Below are positions 7,412-16,867 of a stretch of 46,595 nucleotides of DNA, piece by piece; within the stretch, counting starts at the first letter, position 1; every line of letters starts with the position of its first letter. The DNA is from Streptomyces nanshensis (lineage in GTDB: Bacteria > Actinomycetota > Actinomycetes > Streptomycetales > Streptomycetaceae). Under the pieces are notes generated by a model, which saw only the letters and a program-made list of their open reading frames with translations, was not told the DNA's origin and did no database searches. The position numbers and the translations under genes are program-made. The stretch covers positions 1 through 46,595 of the forward strand of contig NZ_LJGW01000293.1 in assembly GCF_001751255.1 (NCBI RefSeq), in the 5' to 3' direction.

Positions 7412-9376
7412 GTGAGCAACGAAAGCCTGGCCAATCTGCTCAAGGAAGAGCGGAGGTTCGCGCCGCCCGCCGACCTGGCCGCCCAGGCCAACGTCACCGC
7501 CCAGGCGTACGAGCAGGCGAGTGCTGACCGGCTGGGCTTCTGGGCCGCACAGGCACGCCGGCTGAGCTGGGGCAAGGAGCCGACGGAGACGCTGGACTGG
7601 TCGGACCCGCCCTTCGCCAAGTGGTTCAAGGACGGCAAGCTCAACGTCGCGTACAACTGCGTCGACCGGCACGTCGAGGCGGGCAACGGCGACCGGGTCG
7701 CGCTGCACTTCGAGGGCGAGCCCGGCGACACCCGCACCATCACCTACGCCGAACTCCAGCGCGAGGTCTCCCAGGCCGCGAACGCCCTGACGGAGCTGGG
7801 AGTTCAGGCCGGCGACCGCGTCGCGGTCTATCTGCCGATGATCCCGGAGACCGTCGTCGCGATGCTGGCCTGCGCCCGCATCGGCGCCCCGCACTCCGTC
7901 GTCTTCGGCGGCTTCTCCGCGGACGCGCTGGCCACCCGCATCGAGGACGCCGACGCACGCGTCGTCATCACCGCGGACGGCGGCTACCGCAAGGGCGGCG
8001 CCAGCGCGCTCAAGCCCGCCGTCGACGAGGCGCTGACCCGGCCGGGCACCGAGAAGGTCCGCAACGTCCTCGTCGTACGGCGCACAGGGCAGGACGACAT
8101 CGCCTGGACCGAGGGCCGCGACGTGTGGTGGCACGACGTCGTCGGGCGGCAGAGCGACCAGCACACGCCGCAGGACTTCGACGCCGAGCACCCGCTGTTC
8201 ATCCTCTACACCTCGGGCACCACCGGTAAGCCGAAGGGCATCCTGCACACCACCGGCGGCTACCTCACGCAGGTCGCCTGGACCCACCACGCCGTCTTCG
8301 ACCTCAAGCCCGAGAAGGACGTCTACTGGTGCACGGCGGACGTCGGCTGGGTCACCGGGCACTCGTACATCGTCTACGGGCCGCTCGCGAACGGGGCCAC
8401 GGAGGTGCTCTACGAGGGCACTCCGGACACCCCGCACAAGGGCCGCTGGTGGGAGATCGTGCAGAAGTACAAGGTCTCCCTGCTCTACACGGCGCCCACC
8501 GCGATCCGCGCCTGCATGAAGTGGGGCGACGACATCCCGGCCAAGTTCGACCTGTCGTCGCTGCGCATCCTCGGCAGCGTCGGTGAACCGATCAACCCCG
8601 AGGCGTGGATCTGGTATCGGCACCACATCGGCGGCGACCGTACGCCCATCGTCGACACCTGGTGGCAGACGGAGACCGGCGGCGTCATGGTCAGCCCGCT
8701 GCCCGGCGTCACCGAGACCAAGCCGGGCTCGGCGCAGCAGGCGCTGCCGGGCATCTCCGCCACCGTCGTGGACGACGAGGCCAACGAGGTGCCCGACGGC
8801 GGAGGCGGCTACATGGTGCTCACCGAGCCGTGGCCGTCGATGCTGCGCACGATCTGGGGCGACGACCAGCGCTTCCTGGACACCTACTGGTCGCGCTTCG
8901 AGGACAAGTACTTCGCCGGCGACGGTGCGAAGAAGGACGACGACGGCGACATCTGGCTGCTGGGCCGCGTCGACGACGTCATGCTCGTCTCGGGGCACAA
9001 CATCTCCACCACCGAGGTCGAGTCCTCGCTCGTCTCGCACCCCAAGGTCGCCGAGGCCGCGGTCGTCGGCGCGACGGATCCGCAGACGACGCAGGCCATC
9101 TGTGCGTTCGTCATCCTGCGCGGTTCGGCCGCCGAGGACGAGGGGCTGGTGGAGGAGCTGCGCGCCCATGTGGCCAAGCAACTCGGCCCGATCGCCAAGC
9201 CGAAGAAGATCCTTCCGGTCGCGGAGCTGCCCAAGACCCGTTCCGGAAAGATCATGCGGCGGCTGCTGCGGGACGTCGCGGAGAACCGTGCGCTCGGCGA
9301 CGTCAGCACGCTGACCGACTCCTCCGTCATGGACCTCATCCAGGAGAAGCTGCCGAGCGCGGCGAGCGAGGACTGA
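7412..9376 (+). CDS. acs: acetyl-CoA synthetase (AMP-forming)
   Basis: Activates acetate to acetyl-AMP and then acetyl-CoA (EC 6.2.1.1) in the cytoplasm. The full-length 654-residue protein has the ANL-superfamily A3 phosphate loop TSGTTGKPKG near residue 267, the WWQTETGG motif (A5), the hinge region LLGRVDDVMLVSGHN, and the C-terminal PKTRSGKIMRR whose Lys (about residue 612) is the conserved catalytic and acetylation-regulated lysine. The GTG at 7412 is preferred because AGGGAG precedes it; the upstream in-frame ATG (7370) has no such site. A 9-bp hairpin follows the stop. Confidence 0.97.
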   Translation: MSNESLANLLKEERRFAPPADLAAQANVTAQAYEQASADRLGFWAAQARRLSWGKEPTETLDWSDPPFAKWFKDGKLNVAYNCVDRHVEAGNGDRVALHFEGEPGDTRTITYAELQREVSQAANALTELGVQAGDRVAVYLPMIPETVVAMLACARIGAPHSVVFGGFSADALATRIEDADARVVITADGGYRKGGASALKPAVDEALTRPGTEKVRNVLVVRRTGQDDIAWTEGRDVWWHDVVGRQSDQHTPQDFDAEHPLFILYTSGTTGKPKGILHTTGGYLTQVAWTHHAVFDLKPEKDVYWCTADVGWVTGHSYIVYGPLANGATEVLYEGTPDTPHKGRWWEIVQKYKVSLLYTAPTAIRACMKWGDDIPAKFDLSSLRILGSVGEPINPEAWIWYRHHIGGDRTPIVDTWWQTETGGVMVSPLPGVTETKPGSAQQALPGISATVVDDEANEVPDGGGGYMVLTEPWPSMLRTIWGDDQRFLDTYWSRFEDKYFAGDGAKKDDDGDIWLLGRVDDVMLVSGHNISTTEVESSLVSHPKVAEAAVVGATDPQTTQAICAFVILRGSAAEDEGLVEELRAHVAKQLGPIAKPKKILPVAELPKTRSGKIMRRLLRDVAENRALGDVSTLTDSSVMDLIQEKLPSAASED

Positions 9377-9414
9377 CGCGGGACGGACGCGGGGACGCGC
9401 CATCCCACAGGTGT

Positions 9415-9447
9415 GGAGGGGCATTCGGCGGCGCCGGGTGCCCCTCC
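9415..9447 (+). terminator. acs terminator
   Basis: A perfect 9-bp stem, GGAGGGGCA (9415-9423) with TGCCCCTCC (9439-9447), starts 39 nt after the acs stop codon. Confidence 0.75.
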
Positions 9448-9625
9448 CCCGTGAGCGGCCGTCCGCCGACTCCGTCAACACCGGGGCACCGGCGGGCGCT
9501 TGTCGCAGTGGCCTCCCGGGCACACGTGCCGCACGATGGTCCGGCATGATCGGACGGTGCGACGGTTCGACGGGGTCCGGCGGTGAGGCCGGGGCCGACG
9601 CAGAGACGCAGAGAGGGAGTCACCG

Positions 9626-10114
9626 ATGAGTTCTGCCGACGACGGCCGCAGCCTCGGCCAGTTGGTCGCCTCGGCCACCACCGAGTTGTCCGCGCTGGTG
9701 CACGACGAGATCGCACTGGCCAAGGCGGAGATCCGGCAGGACGTCAAGCGCGGCATCGTGGGCGGCGGCGCCGCGACGGTCGCCGGGGTGCTGCTGCTCT
9801 TCTCGCTGCCCGTGCTGAGCTTCGCCGCGGCCTACGGGATCCACAACCTCGGCCTGGGGCTTGCCTGGTCGTTCCTGATCGTGGGGGGCGCGTACATCTT
9901 CGTCGCGCTCGTCCTGCTGCTGCTCGCGCTGCGGAAGTTCAAGCGGATCAAGCCCCCGGAGAAGTCGATCGCGTCCGCGAAGCAGACGGCGTCCGTGCTC
10001 TCGAAGGCCAAGCCTCATCCGCGGACGGGCGGGGACGCGGCGATCAACGGGGACGCCGCCGTACGGGGCGGAGCGCGACTGGAGAAGCAGCCCAAGAGCC
10101 CCACTCCTGCCTGA
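9626..10114 (+). CDS. phage holin family / Holin-X (DUF1469) membrane protein
   Basis: A 162-residue membrane protein of the actinobacterial Holin-X/DUF1469 family. An N-terminal amphipathic helix (LGQLVASATTELSALVHDEI) is followed by a Lys/Glu segment and two transmembrane helices (about residues 48-70 and 77-103), then a basic, disordered tail. The holin label is historical; in streptomycetes these are chromosomal inner-membrane proteins of unknown function. The start ATG at 9626 has AGAGGGAG upstream. The next gene is about 156 bp downstream on the same strand and may be co-transcribed. Confidence 0.85.
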   Translation: MSSADDGRSLGQLVASATTELSALVHDEIALAKAEIRQDVKRGIVGGGAATVAGVLLLFSLPVLSFAAAYGIHNLGLGLAWSFLIVGGAYIFVALVLLLLALRKFKRIKPPEKSIASAKQTASVLSKAKPHPRTGGDAAINGDAAVRGGARLEKQPKSPTPA

Positions 10115-10270
10115 CGGCCGGCGGCGCGGGGCCGTTCCGTACGGGGGTGATCCTGCGCGGTCCCGTCCCACGCGCCGTGCTGTGAGCGGGTGTTGGGCAG
10201 GCGGTCCGAGCGGCCCGTGCGGGCCCTGAGCGCGGCGTGTGGGCGAGCGGAAGTGTGACAGGCTCGTCGT

Positions 10271-11209
10271 ATGACCCATCCAGCAGGTCCGGCGAACCTG
10301 ATCCGCCCCGAAGGTCCCTGGACACACCGGGACGTGGCGGCGAACGGTGCCCGCTTCCACATCGCCGAGGTGGGCGACGGACCTCTCGTACTGCTGCTGC
10401 ACGGATTCCCGCAGTACTGGTGGACGTGGCGGCATCAGCTCACGGCGCTCGCGGACGCCGGTTTCCGTGCCGTGGCGATGGATCTGCGCGGCGTCGGCGG
10501 CAGCGACCGCACGCCCCGCGGCTACGACCCGGCCAATCTCGCGCTCGACGTCACGGGTGTGATCCGCTCCCTCGGCGAACCCGACGCGGCCCTGGTCGGG
10601 CACGACTTGGGCGGCTATCTGGCCTGGACGGCCGCGGTGATGCGGCCGAAGCTCATCCGGCGTCTCGCGGTCTCCGCGATGCCCCATCCGCGGCGCTGGC
10701 GTGCGGCGATGCTGGGCGACATGCGGCAGACGAGGGCGGGCTCGTACGTCTGGGGCTTTCAGCGGCCCTTCGTACCGGAGCGCCGACTCACCGCGGACGG
10801 CGGGCGGTTGGTCGGCGAGCTGGTACGCCGCTGGGCCGGTCCGCGGCTGCTGGAGCAGCCCGACGCGGACGAGGCGATCACGCGGTACGAGCAGGCGATG
10901 TGCGTGCCGTCGACGGCGCACTGCTCGGTCGAGCCCTACCGCTGGCTGGTGCGGTCGATGGCGCGGCCGGACGGCTTTCAGTTCAACCGCCGGATGAAGC
11001 GGCCCGTACGGGTGCCGACGATGCAGATGCACGGCGCGCTGGATCCGGTGCTGCGCACCCGCAGTTCGGCCGGTTCGGGGCAGTACGTCGAAGCCCCGTA
11101 CCGCTGGCGGCTGTTCGACGGCATCGGGCACTGGCCGCACGAGGAGGACCCGGCGGGCTTCTCCTCGGCGCTCGTCGGCTGGCTGCGGGATCCGGAACCG
11201 GACCGCTGA
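10271..11209 (+). CDS. alpha/beta hydrolase, epoxide-hydrolase-like
   Basis: A 312-residue soluble alpha/beta-hydrolase. It shows the oxyanion motif LLHGFPQYWWTWR (about residues 43-55), the nucleophile elbow GHDLGG with an Asp nucleophile as in epoxide hydrolases and haloalkane dehalogenases, and the catalytic His in GIGHWPHEE near the C-terminus. The HGFPQ and Asp-nucleophile combination favours epoxide hydrolase over esterase. The natural substrate is unknown. The ATG at 10271 was taken as start; the SD is weak. Confidence 0.85.
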   Translation: MTHPAGPANLIRPEGPWTHRDVAANGARFHIAEVGDGPLVLLLHGFPQYWWTWRHQLTALADAGFRAVAMDLRGVGGSDRTPRGYDPANLALDVTGVIRSLGEPDAALVGHDLGGYLAWTAAVMRPKLIRRLAVSAMPHPRRWRAAMLGDMRQTRAGSYVWGFQRPFVPERRLTADGGRLVGELVRRWAGPRLLEQPDADEAITRYEQAMCVPSTAHCSVEPYRWLVRSMARPDGFQFNRRMKRPVRVPTMQMHGALDPVLRTRSSAGSGQYVEAPYRWRLFDGIGHWPHEEDPAGFSSALVGWLRDPEPDR

Positions 11210-11458
11210 GCGGAGCCGGCGAACGGCCCGACGGACGCTCCCGGACAAGGCGCCCGGACGGGCCGCGAGCGGCGGACGAACAGGGCCGCGGTGCAACGGA
11301 CGCGCTCGTCCTCACCACCGTCAACACCCGCCGCACGTACGGGTTTTTGATGGTTCGTCAGACGGTTACGGCCCCGGGTTCAGGGCAGAAGGCGCTGTAT
11401 GGGCTGGACGCACGACTACCGTGACCTGGCACGTGACCGCAGCGGGCGGAGGGGGGCG

Positions 11459-11590
11459 ATGCTCGGTCAGCGCGTGTGGCGCTTACGCCCCGAGAGAGCC
11501 GGCGGTGTCATCGAGCCCGGAATCCCCCGGCTGTTGAGCCGCAGGGCACGCTGGTTCGGTGCGCGTCTGCGGAACCAGCGGCTGAGCTGA
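11459..11590 (+). CDS. candidate 43-aa Arg-rich small protein
   Basis: A GGAGGGGGG ribosome binding site lies four nt before the ATG at 11459. The 43-codon frame is strongly basic (many Arg in LLSRRARWFGARLRNQ). It lies alone in the 480-bp gap between the hydrolase and the convergent marP gene. It may be a real small protein or a chance frame. The remainder of 11210-11458 holds nothing I recognise. Confidence 0.3.
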   Translation: MLGQRVWRLRPERAGGVIEPGIPRLLSRRARWFGARLRNQRLS

Positions 11591-11609
11591 CCGGCCGCTT
11601 CCGGCATCC

Positions 11610-11631
11610 CGGCCGTCACGGCGGACGGCCG
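11610..11631 (-). terminator. hairpin downstream of marP
   Basis: An 8-bp stem CGGCCGTC / GACGGCCG (11610-11617, 11624-11631) lies about 60 nt beyond the marP stop on the minus strand. Confidence 0.5.
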
Positions 11632-11690
11632 CCCGGCGTCCCTGCAACGCTGCGTCCCCGTACCGCTGCATCCCTGCCACTCGTACGTGT

Positions 11691-12899
11691 TCACATGGCA
11701 CAGCCCTGGCTGTCCGCCTGCCGTACGGCGGTCCGGCCGCGCTGTGCGTCGCCGCGCACCTCGTCCGCTGTGAGCGCGTACCCCGTACGGGAGTTGTCGA
11801 GGGACTTGGCGAAGACGACGCCGTAGACCTCGCCGCCCGGGGTGAGCAGCGGGCCGCCGGAGTTACCCTGCCGGATGGTCGTGTAGAGGGAGTAGATGTC
11901 ACGGCGTACCGTGTCCCGGTGGTAGATGTCCGGGCCGTCGGCGCCGACGCGGTCGCGTACGCGGGCGGAGCGCACGTCGAAGCCGCCGTTCTCCGGGAAG
12001 CCCGCGACGATCGCACCGTCGCCCCGGCCGGCCTTCCGCGAGGCGAACTTCAGGGCGGGGGCGTCCAGCGTGGGCACGTCCAGGACGGCGACGTCACGCC
12101 TCGGGTCGTAGAGGACGACGCGCGCGTCATGGATCCGGCCGACGCCGCCGATCTGCACCGTGGGCTCCCGAACGCCGCCCACGACATGGGCGTTGGTCAT
12201 CACACGGTGCCGGGCGAAGACGAAGCCCGTGCCCTCCAGCACCTTCCCGCAGCGCGTCGCGTCGCCGACGACCTTCGCGATGCTCTGCTTCGCGCGGGCC
12301 GCGACGGGGCTCTTCGCCAGCTTCGGGTCGGGAGCGGGGACCGCCCTGATCGGCTCGTCGGAGAAGGGCGAGAAGACCTGCGGCAGCCCGTTCTGGGCGA
12401 GCGTCGAGGAGAAGTCGTTGAACCAACTGTCGGCCTGCGGCGGCAGCACCCGCGAAACCCCCAGCAGCACACTGGAGTTGCGCACCTGCTTGCTGAGCGT
12501 CGGCAGTGACGTACCGGCCAGCGCCGACCCGATGAGCCACGCCACCAGCAGCATCGCCAGGACGTTGACGAGGGCGCCGCCCGTGGCGTCCACGGCCCTT
12601 GCCGGGGACCATGTGATGTGCTGCCGCAGCCTGTTGCCCAGATGTGTGGTGAACGCCTGGCCGACCGAGGCGCAGACGATGACGATGATCACCGCCGCGA
12701 CCACGCCGACGGGGCCGGGCGGGGTGCCGTCCGTCACGGCGTTCCACAGCGGGGGCAGCACGAGGATCGCGGCGAGGCCGCCGCCGACGAAGCCGATCAC
12801 GGAGAGGATTCCGACGACGAAGCCCTGTCTGTAGCCGATGACGGCGAACCAGACGGCGGCCAGCAGGAGCAGGAAGTCCAGCGCGTTCACGAAGTTCAC
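11691..12899 (-). CDS. marP: MarP-type membrane-anchored serine protease
   Basis: Membrane serine protease related to mycobacterial MarP (acid-resistance protease, CvpA-like membrane domain plus trypsin-like extracytoplasmic domain). Four hydrophobic helices fill about the first 165 residues. The protease domain carries the triad in VMTNAHVVGG (His), RRDVAVLDV (Asp) and RQGNSGGPL (Ser). A Cys before the protease core and one near the C-terminus could form the redox-controlled disulfide known in MarP. I chose the GTG at 12899 because family members start right at the first transmembrane helix; a longer frame runs up to 12989. It is the third gene of the nth-nudix-marP run. Confidence 0.88.
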   Translation of the reverse strand: MNFVNALDFLLLLAAVWFAVIGYRQGFVVGILSVIGFVGGGLAAILVLPPLWNAVTDGTPPGPVGVVAAVIIVIVCASVGQAFTTHLGNRLRQHITWSPARAVDATGGALVNVLAMLLVAWLIGSALAGTSLPTLSKQVRNSSVLLGVSRVLPPQADSWFNDFSSTLAQNGLPQVFSPFSDEPIRAVPAPDPKLAKSPVAARAKQSIAKVVGDATRCGKVLEGTGFVFARHRVMTNAHVVGGVREPTVQIGGVGRIHDARVVLYDPRRDVAVLDVPTLDAPALKFASRKAGRGDGAIVAGFPENGGFDVRSARVRDRVGADGPDIYHRDTVRRDIYSLYTTIRQGNSGGPLLTPGGEVYGVVFAKSLDNSRTGYALTADEVRGDAQRGRTAVRQADSQGCAM

Positions 12900-12998
12900 C
12901 GTCTCATGGGGAGTAAGGAGCGCTTCCGTCGCGGTCGGTCCGTACGTACGCGGCCGCGGTGCCGGGACGGGAACCGGGGCTCCGCGCACGCTGCCGCG

Positions 12999-13796
12999 TC
13001 ATCCCCGGCGGTCGATCCGGTCGATCTGGTCGATCGTCACACGGCGGGTGCGGTCCCACGGGCGTTCCCAGCCCGCGTAGTGCAGCAGCCGGTCGATGAC
13101 GCCCGCGGTGAATCCCCACACCAGCGCGGGGCCCACGTCGAAGGCCGGGGCGGAGTACCCGGAGGGGTGGACGGCCGTCGCGCGGTTCTCCGGGTTCGTC
13201 AACTCCTCGACGGAGACGGTGAAGACGCGTGCCGTCTCGGCCGGGTCCACCGGTGCGACGGGCGTCGGACGGCGCCACCAGCCGAGGACGGGCGTGACGA
13301 CGAAGCCGCTCACCGGGATGTAGAGCGCGGGCAGCGTCGCGAAGAGCTGTACGCCCGAGGGGTCGAGGCCGGTCTCCTCCTCAGCCTCGCGCAGGGCAGC
13401 CCGGAGCGGACCGTCGCCGTCCGGGTCGCCGTCCTCGGGGTCGAGGGCGCCGCCGGGGAAGGAGGGCTGGCCGGCGTGCGAACGGAGGCTCGACGCCCGT
13501 TCCATCAGGAGCAGTTCGGGCCCGTCGGCTCCCTCGCCGAAGAGCACGAGCACGGCGGACGGGCGGCCCGCGCCGTCGGCGGGCGGCAGAAACCGGCTGA
13601 GCTGGCGGGGCTCCACCGAGGCCGCGACGTCCGCGACGGGCTCCAGCCAGCCGGGCAGACCGCGGTCGCTGAAGTGAACGACGGGGCCGGCGGCGGCAGT
13701 CGAAGCCCTCCCCGAGTCCACGGACGGGTCCACGGCCGAGTCCGAGTCCGCGTCCGCAGCCGCCTCCGCTGCCGGGTTCGTACGGGAACGGCTCAC
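12999..13796 (-). CDS. NUDIX hydrolase, CoA-pyrophosphatase (NudL-like)
   Basis: A 265-residue NUDIX protein. The motif [20 protein letters not shown] matches the UPF0035 signature that marks CoA diphosphatases, followed directly by the NUDIX box GGALDPED...[10 protein letters not shown]. The predicted reaction is cleavage of CoA or related diphosphates to 3',5'-ADP and phosphopantetheine. The start GTG at 13796 overlaps the nth stop (GTGA), so it is translationally coupled to nth. The N-terminal 40 residues are Ala/Asp/Ser-rich and low complexity. Confidence 0.9.
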   Translation of the reverse strand: MSRSRTNPAAEAAADADSDSAVDPSVDSGRASTAAAGPVVHFSDRGLPGWLEPVADVAASVEPRQLSRFLPPADGAGRPSAVLVLFGEGADGPELLLMERASSLRSHAGQPSFPGGALDPEDGDPDGDGPLRAALREAEEETGLDPSGVQLFATLPALYIPVSGFVVTPVLGWWRRPTPVAPVDPAETARVFTVSVEELTNPENRATAVHPSGYSAPAFDVGPALVWGFTAGVIDRLLHYAGWERPWDRTRRVTIDQIDRIDRRG

Positions 13797-14857
13797 CGCG
13801 CGGCCCCGGCGGCACCCTGGCCGGCGTTGCCGCCGAGCGGGGGCGCGGGACGGCCCGGGTAGTCGGGCGGCGGCTTGAGCCGCTGGCCCGGCAGTCCGCC
13901 CATCTCGTACTTGAGCAGCTTCCGCGCCTTCTCCGGATCGAGCTCGCCCTCCCCGTACGAGGGGCAGAGATGCGAGATGGGGCAGACCCCGCAGGCCGGC
14001 TTCCGCGAGTGGCAGATGCGGCGGCCGTGGAAGATCGTCCGGTGCGAGAACATCGTCCACTCGCTCTTCGGGATGATCTCCGCGATCTCGGCCTCGACCT
14101 TGTCCGCGTCGGTCTGCTCGGTCAGCTTCCAGCGGCGTACGAGGCGGCCGAAGTGGGTGTCGACCGTCAGACCGGGGACGCCGAAGGCGTTGCCGAGGAC
14201 GACGAACGCCGTCTTGCGCCCGACGCCCGGCAGCGACACCAAGTCCTCTATGGTGTCCGGCACTTCACCGCCGAACCGCTCGCTGATCGCCGCCGAGAGC
14301 CCGAGCACCGACTTGGCCTTGGCGCGGAAGAAGCCGGTGGGACGCAGGATCTCCTCCAGCTTCTCCGGGTCGGCGGCGGCCATGTCCTCGGGCGTCGGGT
14401 ACGCGGCGAAAAGGGCGGGCGTCGTCTGGTTGACCCGCAGGTCCGTCGTCTGGGCGGAGAGGACGGTGGCGACCAGGAGCTGGTACGGGTTCTCGAAGTC
14501 GAGCTCGGGGTGCGCGTAGTAATAGACCTCGCCCAGCTCGCGGTTGATGCGGCGGGCACGGCGGACCATGGCGAGATGGGACTCGGGCTTGGCGGACGTC
14601 TTCGCGGGCGCCTTCGCCGGCGCCTTCGCGGAGGACTTCTTCGTGGCGGCGGCCTTGGCCGTCGCACCGGCCGCCGTACCAGCCGCTGACTTCGCCGTCG
14701 CCTTGGCCGCTCTCTTCGCCGGTGCCTTCCCGGCCGCGGCCTTCTTCGCGGCGCCTCCCTGCGCGCCCCCGGCGGAGGCGGCGCCCGCGCCGTTTGTCCG
14801 GCTTGCCCTCTTGACGGGCTCCTGTTCGCCCACAGCGGAATCTCCCATCGCACTCAC
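13793..14857 (-). CDS. nth: endonuclease III with histone-like N-terminal tail
   Basis: DNA glycosylase/AP lyase of base-excision repair acting on oxidised pyrimidines. The catalytic core has the helix-hairpin-helix LPGVGRKTA with the catalytic Lys, VDTHFGR with the catalytic Asp, and the 4Fe-4S loop [17 protein letters not shown] with C-x6-C-x2-C-x5-C spacing. Bacterial enzymes are about 210-250 residues; this one has 354 because of an extra N-terminal stretch of about 95 residues made of Lys-Ala-Pro repeats (for example [14 protein letters not shown]) like histone H1 tails. A Pro/Gly tail follows the iron-sulfur cluster. First gene of the nth-nudix-marP operon. Confidence 0.95.
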   Translation of the reverse strand: MSAMGDSAVGEQEPVKRASRTNGAGAASAGGAQGGAAKKAAAGKAPAKRAAKATAKSAAGTAAGATAKAAATKKSSAKAPAKAPAKTSAKPESHLAMVRRARRINRELGEVYYYAHPELDFENPYQLLVATVLSAQTTDLRVNQTTPALFAAYPTPEDMAAADPEKLEEILRPTGFFRAKAKSVLGLSAAISERFGGEVPDTIEDLVSLPGVGRKTAFVVLGNAFGVPGLTVDTHFGRLVRRWKLTEQTDADKVEAEIAEIIPKSEWTMFSHRTIFHGRRICHSRKPACGVCPISHLCPSYGEGELDPEKARKLLKYEMGGLPGQRLKPPPDYPGRPAPPLGGNAGQGAAGAAR

Positions 14858-15014
14858 CCGCCCGGTCCCGCCCCGCCTGTGCTCACCGGGGCATCACGGG
14901 GTATCGGGCACTCGGCCAGCGTAGAGGGGCCCGCTGACATCCGCCCCGCACGAAGGCAATTCCCGGCCCGATCAGCCCCCTGCCTTCGGGAGGCCGGGGG
15001 CCGTGCGTCAAACT

Positions 15015-15030
15015 TGTGACTGATCGCACT
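15015..15030. promoter_or_regulatory. candidate Crp binding site upstream of crp
   Basis: TGTGACTGATCGCACT fits TGTGA-N6-TCACA with two mismatches and has the GTG-N8-CAC dyad typical of Crp/FNR sites. It lies about 180 bp before crp and 160 bp from the divergent nth, in the 354-bp gap 14858-15211. Autoregulation is an inference. Nothing else is recognisable in that gap apart from the AAGGAGAG ribosome binding site before crp. Confidence 0.45.
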
Positions 15031-15211
15031 GTTTCACCGTCCGGCATCATGGGGTGCGAGGTCCCCTTCCGGGACCGGGGAGGGTGCAGCCCTCGGCCCT
15101 TCGGACCTGAAGCGGGCCCCGGGGCCTGGGGAGACGCCGTCCCCCGGCCCGTGGGAGCCTTGTGAGGCCCCCTGGGGACCCCATTGGGCTAGGTCGACAA
15201 GGAGAGAACTC

Positions 15212-15886
15212 GTGGACGACGTTCTGCGGCGCGCCCCGCTCTTCGCGGCGCTCGATGAGGAGCAAGCCGCTGAGCTGCGCGCCTCCATGTCGGAGACCAC
15301 GCTCGCTCGTAGTGAGGCCCTCTTCCACGAGGGCGACCCGGGCGACCGTCTCTATGTAGTCACCGAAGGGAAGGTCAAGCTCCACCGCACCTCCCCTGAC
15401 GGCCGGGAGAACATGCTGGCCGTGCTCGGCCCCGGTGAGCTCATCGGCGAGCTCTCCCTCTTCGACCCCGGCCCCCGTACGGCGACGGCCTCCGCCCTGA
15501 CGGAGGTCAAGCTGCTCGGCCTGGGCCACGGCGACCTCCAGCCCTGGCTGAACGTCCGCCCCGAGGTGGCCTCCGCGCTGCTGCGGGCCATCGCGCGCAG
15601 ACTGCGGCGTACGAACGACTCGATGTCGGACCTCGTCTTCTCCGACGTGCCCGGCCGGGTGGCCAAGCAGCTCCTCGACCTCTCCCGGCGCTTCGGCGTG
15701 CAGTCGGAAGAAGGCATCCACGTCGTGCACGACCTCACGCAGGAAGAGCTGGCGCAGCTCGTCGGCGCCTCGCGCGAAACCGTGAACAAGGCGCTCGCCG
15801 ACTTCGCCGGCCGCGGCTGGCTGCGGCTGGAGGCCCGTGCGGTGATCCTGCTCGACATCGAGCGGCTGGCGAAGCGGAGCCGCTGA
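15212..15886 (+). CDS. crp: Crp/Fnr-family regulator Crp
   Basis: A 224-residue cAMP-receptor-protein homologue. The cyclic-nucleotide-binding beta roll covers roughly residues 10-125, with GELIGELSLFDPGPRTATA as the phosphate-binding cassette. The C-terminal winged helix includes LTQEELAQLVGASRETVNKA as recognition helix-turn-helix. In S. coelicolor the orthologue (SCO3571, from memory) controls germination and antibiotic production. The start is GTG at 15212 with AAGGAGAG upstream. A strong hairpin ends the unit. Confidence 0.95.
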   Translation: MDDVLRRAPLFAALDEEQAAELRASMSETTLARSEALFHEGDPGDRLYVVTEGKVKLHRTSPDGRENMLAVLGPGELIGELSLFDPGPRTATASALTEVKLLGLGHGDLQPWLNVRPEVASALLRAIARRLRRTNDSMSDLVFSDVPGRVAKQLLDLSRRFGVQSEEGIHVVHDLTQEELAQLVGASRETVNKALADFAGRGWLRLEARAVILLDIERLAKRSR

Positions 15887-15961
15887 GCACCCTGAGCCCG
15901 GTGCGGCTGAGGGCCGCCGGCTCGGTACGCATGACTCGATACGGCATGACTCGGCAGGCAT

Positions 15962-15989
15962 GAGGGGCGTCCCGCGCGGGGCGCCCCTC
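15962..15989. terminator. bidirectional terminator crp / MBL gene
   Basis: A 12-bp stem with one G-T pair (15962-15973 with 15978-15989, tetraloop GCGC) lies between convergent crp and the metallo-beta-lactamase-fold gene. Confidence 0.85.
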
Positions 15990-16030
15990 GGTCATGCCGT
16001 ACGAGCCGTTCCCGGTCGGCCGTTTCTCGG

Positions 16031-16867
16031 TCAGACGTGCCCCGGGCCGCGTTCCCGCAGGTACGCGAGCTGGGCGCGGACGGACAGCTCCGCGGCGGGC
16101 CACAACGAGCGGTCGACGTCCGCGTACACGTGCGCGACGACCTCCGGCGCCGTGCCGAATCCCTGCCCGACCGCGGCCTCGACCTGGGCGAGGCGTTCCG
16201 CGCGGTGTGCCAGATAGAAGTCGAGGGCGCCCTGGGCGTCCTCCAGTACGGGGCCGTGCCCCGGCAGCACCGTCGAGACCCCGTCGTCCACGGTCAGCGA
16301 GCGCAGCCGCCGCAGCGAGGCGAGGTAGTCGCCGAGCCGTCCGTCGGGGTGCGCGACGACCGTCGTACCGCGTCCGAGCACGGTGTCGCCCGTCAGCACG
16401 GAGCCCTCGTCGGGCAGATGGAAGCAGAGCGAGTCCGCGGTGTGGCCCGGGGTCGGCACCACGCGCAGCTCCAGCCCGCCCGTGCGGACGACGTCGCCCG
16501 CGGCGAGGCCCTCCTCTCCCAGGCGCAGCGCGGGGTCGAGCGCACGCACCGGCGTACGCGACAGCTCGGCGAAGCGGGCGGCGCCCTCCGCGTGGTCGGG
16601 GTGGCCGTGGGTGAGGAGCGTGAGGTCCACGCGCTTGCCCAGGCGCTCGGCGGTCTCGAGCACATGCCGCAGATGCCCCTCGTCGAGCGGGCCCGGGTCG
16701 ATGACGACGGCGGAGCGCGCGTCGGGTTCGGCGAGGATCCAGGTGTTGGTGCCGTCCAGCGTCATCGCGGACGGGTTGGGCGCGAGGACGCAGTGGGCGC
16801 GGGCGGTGGCCCGGCCGCTGAGTACACCCCCGCGCGGCTGGCCGGGCAGGGCGGCGGCGTCGGTCAT
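16031..16867 (-). CDS. MBL-fold metallohydrolase
   Basis: A 278-residue metallo-beta-lactamase-fold hydrolase of the LACTB2/glyoxalase-II-like group. The metal ligands are in LLTHGHPDHAEGA (HxHxDH), VVPTPGHTADSLCF, SVLTGDTVLGRG and VLPGHGPV. The ATG at 16867 overlaps the stop of the upstream NUDIX gene (ATGA), so the two are coupled. LACTB2 relatives are RNases or thioesterases; the substrate here cannot be read from sequence. Confidence 0.9.
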   Translation of the reverse strand: MTDAAALPGQPRGGVLSGRATARAHCVLAPNPSAMTLDGTNTWILAEPDARSAVVIDPGPLDEGHLRHVLETAERLGKRVDLTLLTHGHPDHAEGAARFAELSRTPVRALDPALRLGEEGLAAGDVVRTGGLELRVVPTPGHTADSLCFHLPDEGSVLTGDTVLGRGTTVVAHPDGRLGDYLASLRRLRSLTVDDGVSTVLPGHGPVLEDAQGALDFYLAHRAERLAQVEAAVGQGFGTAPEVVAHVYADVDRSLWPAAELSVRAQLAYLRERGPGHV

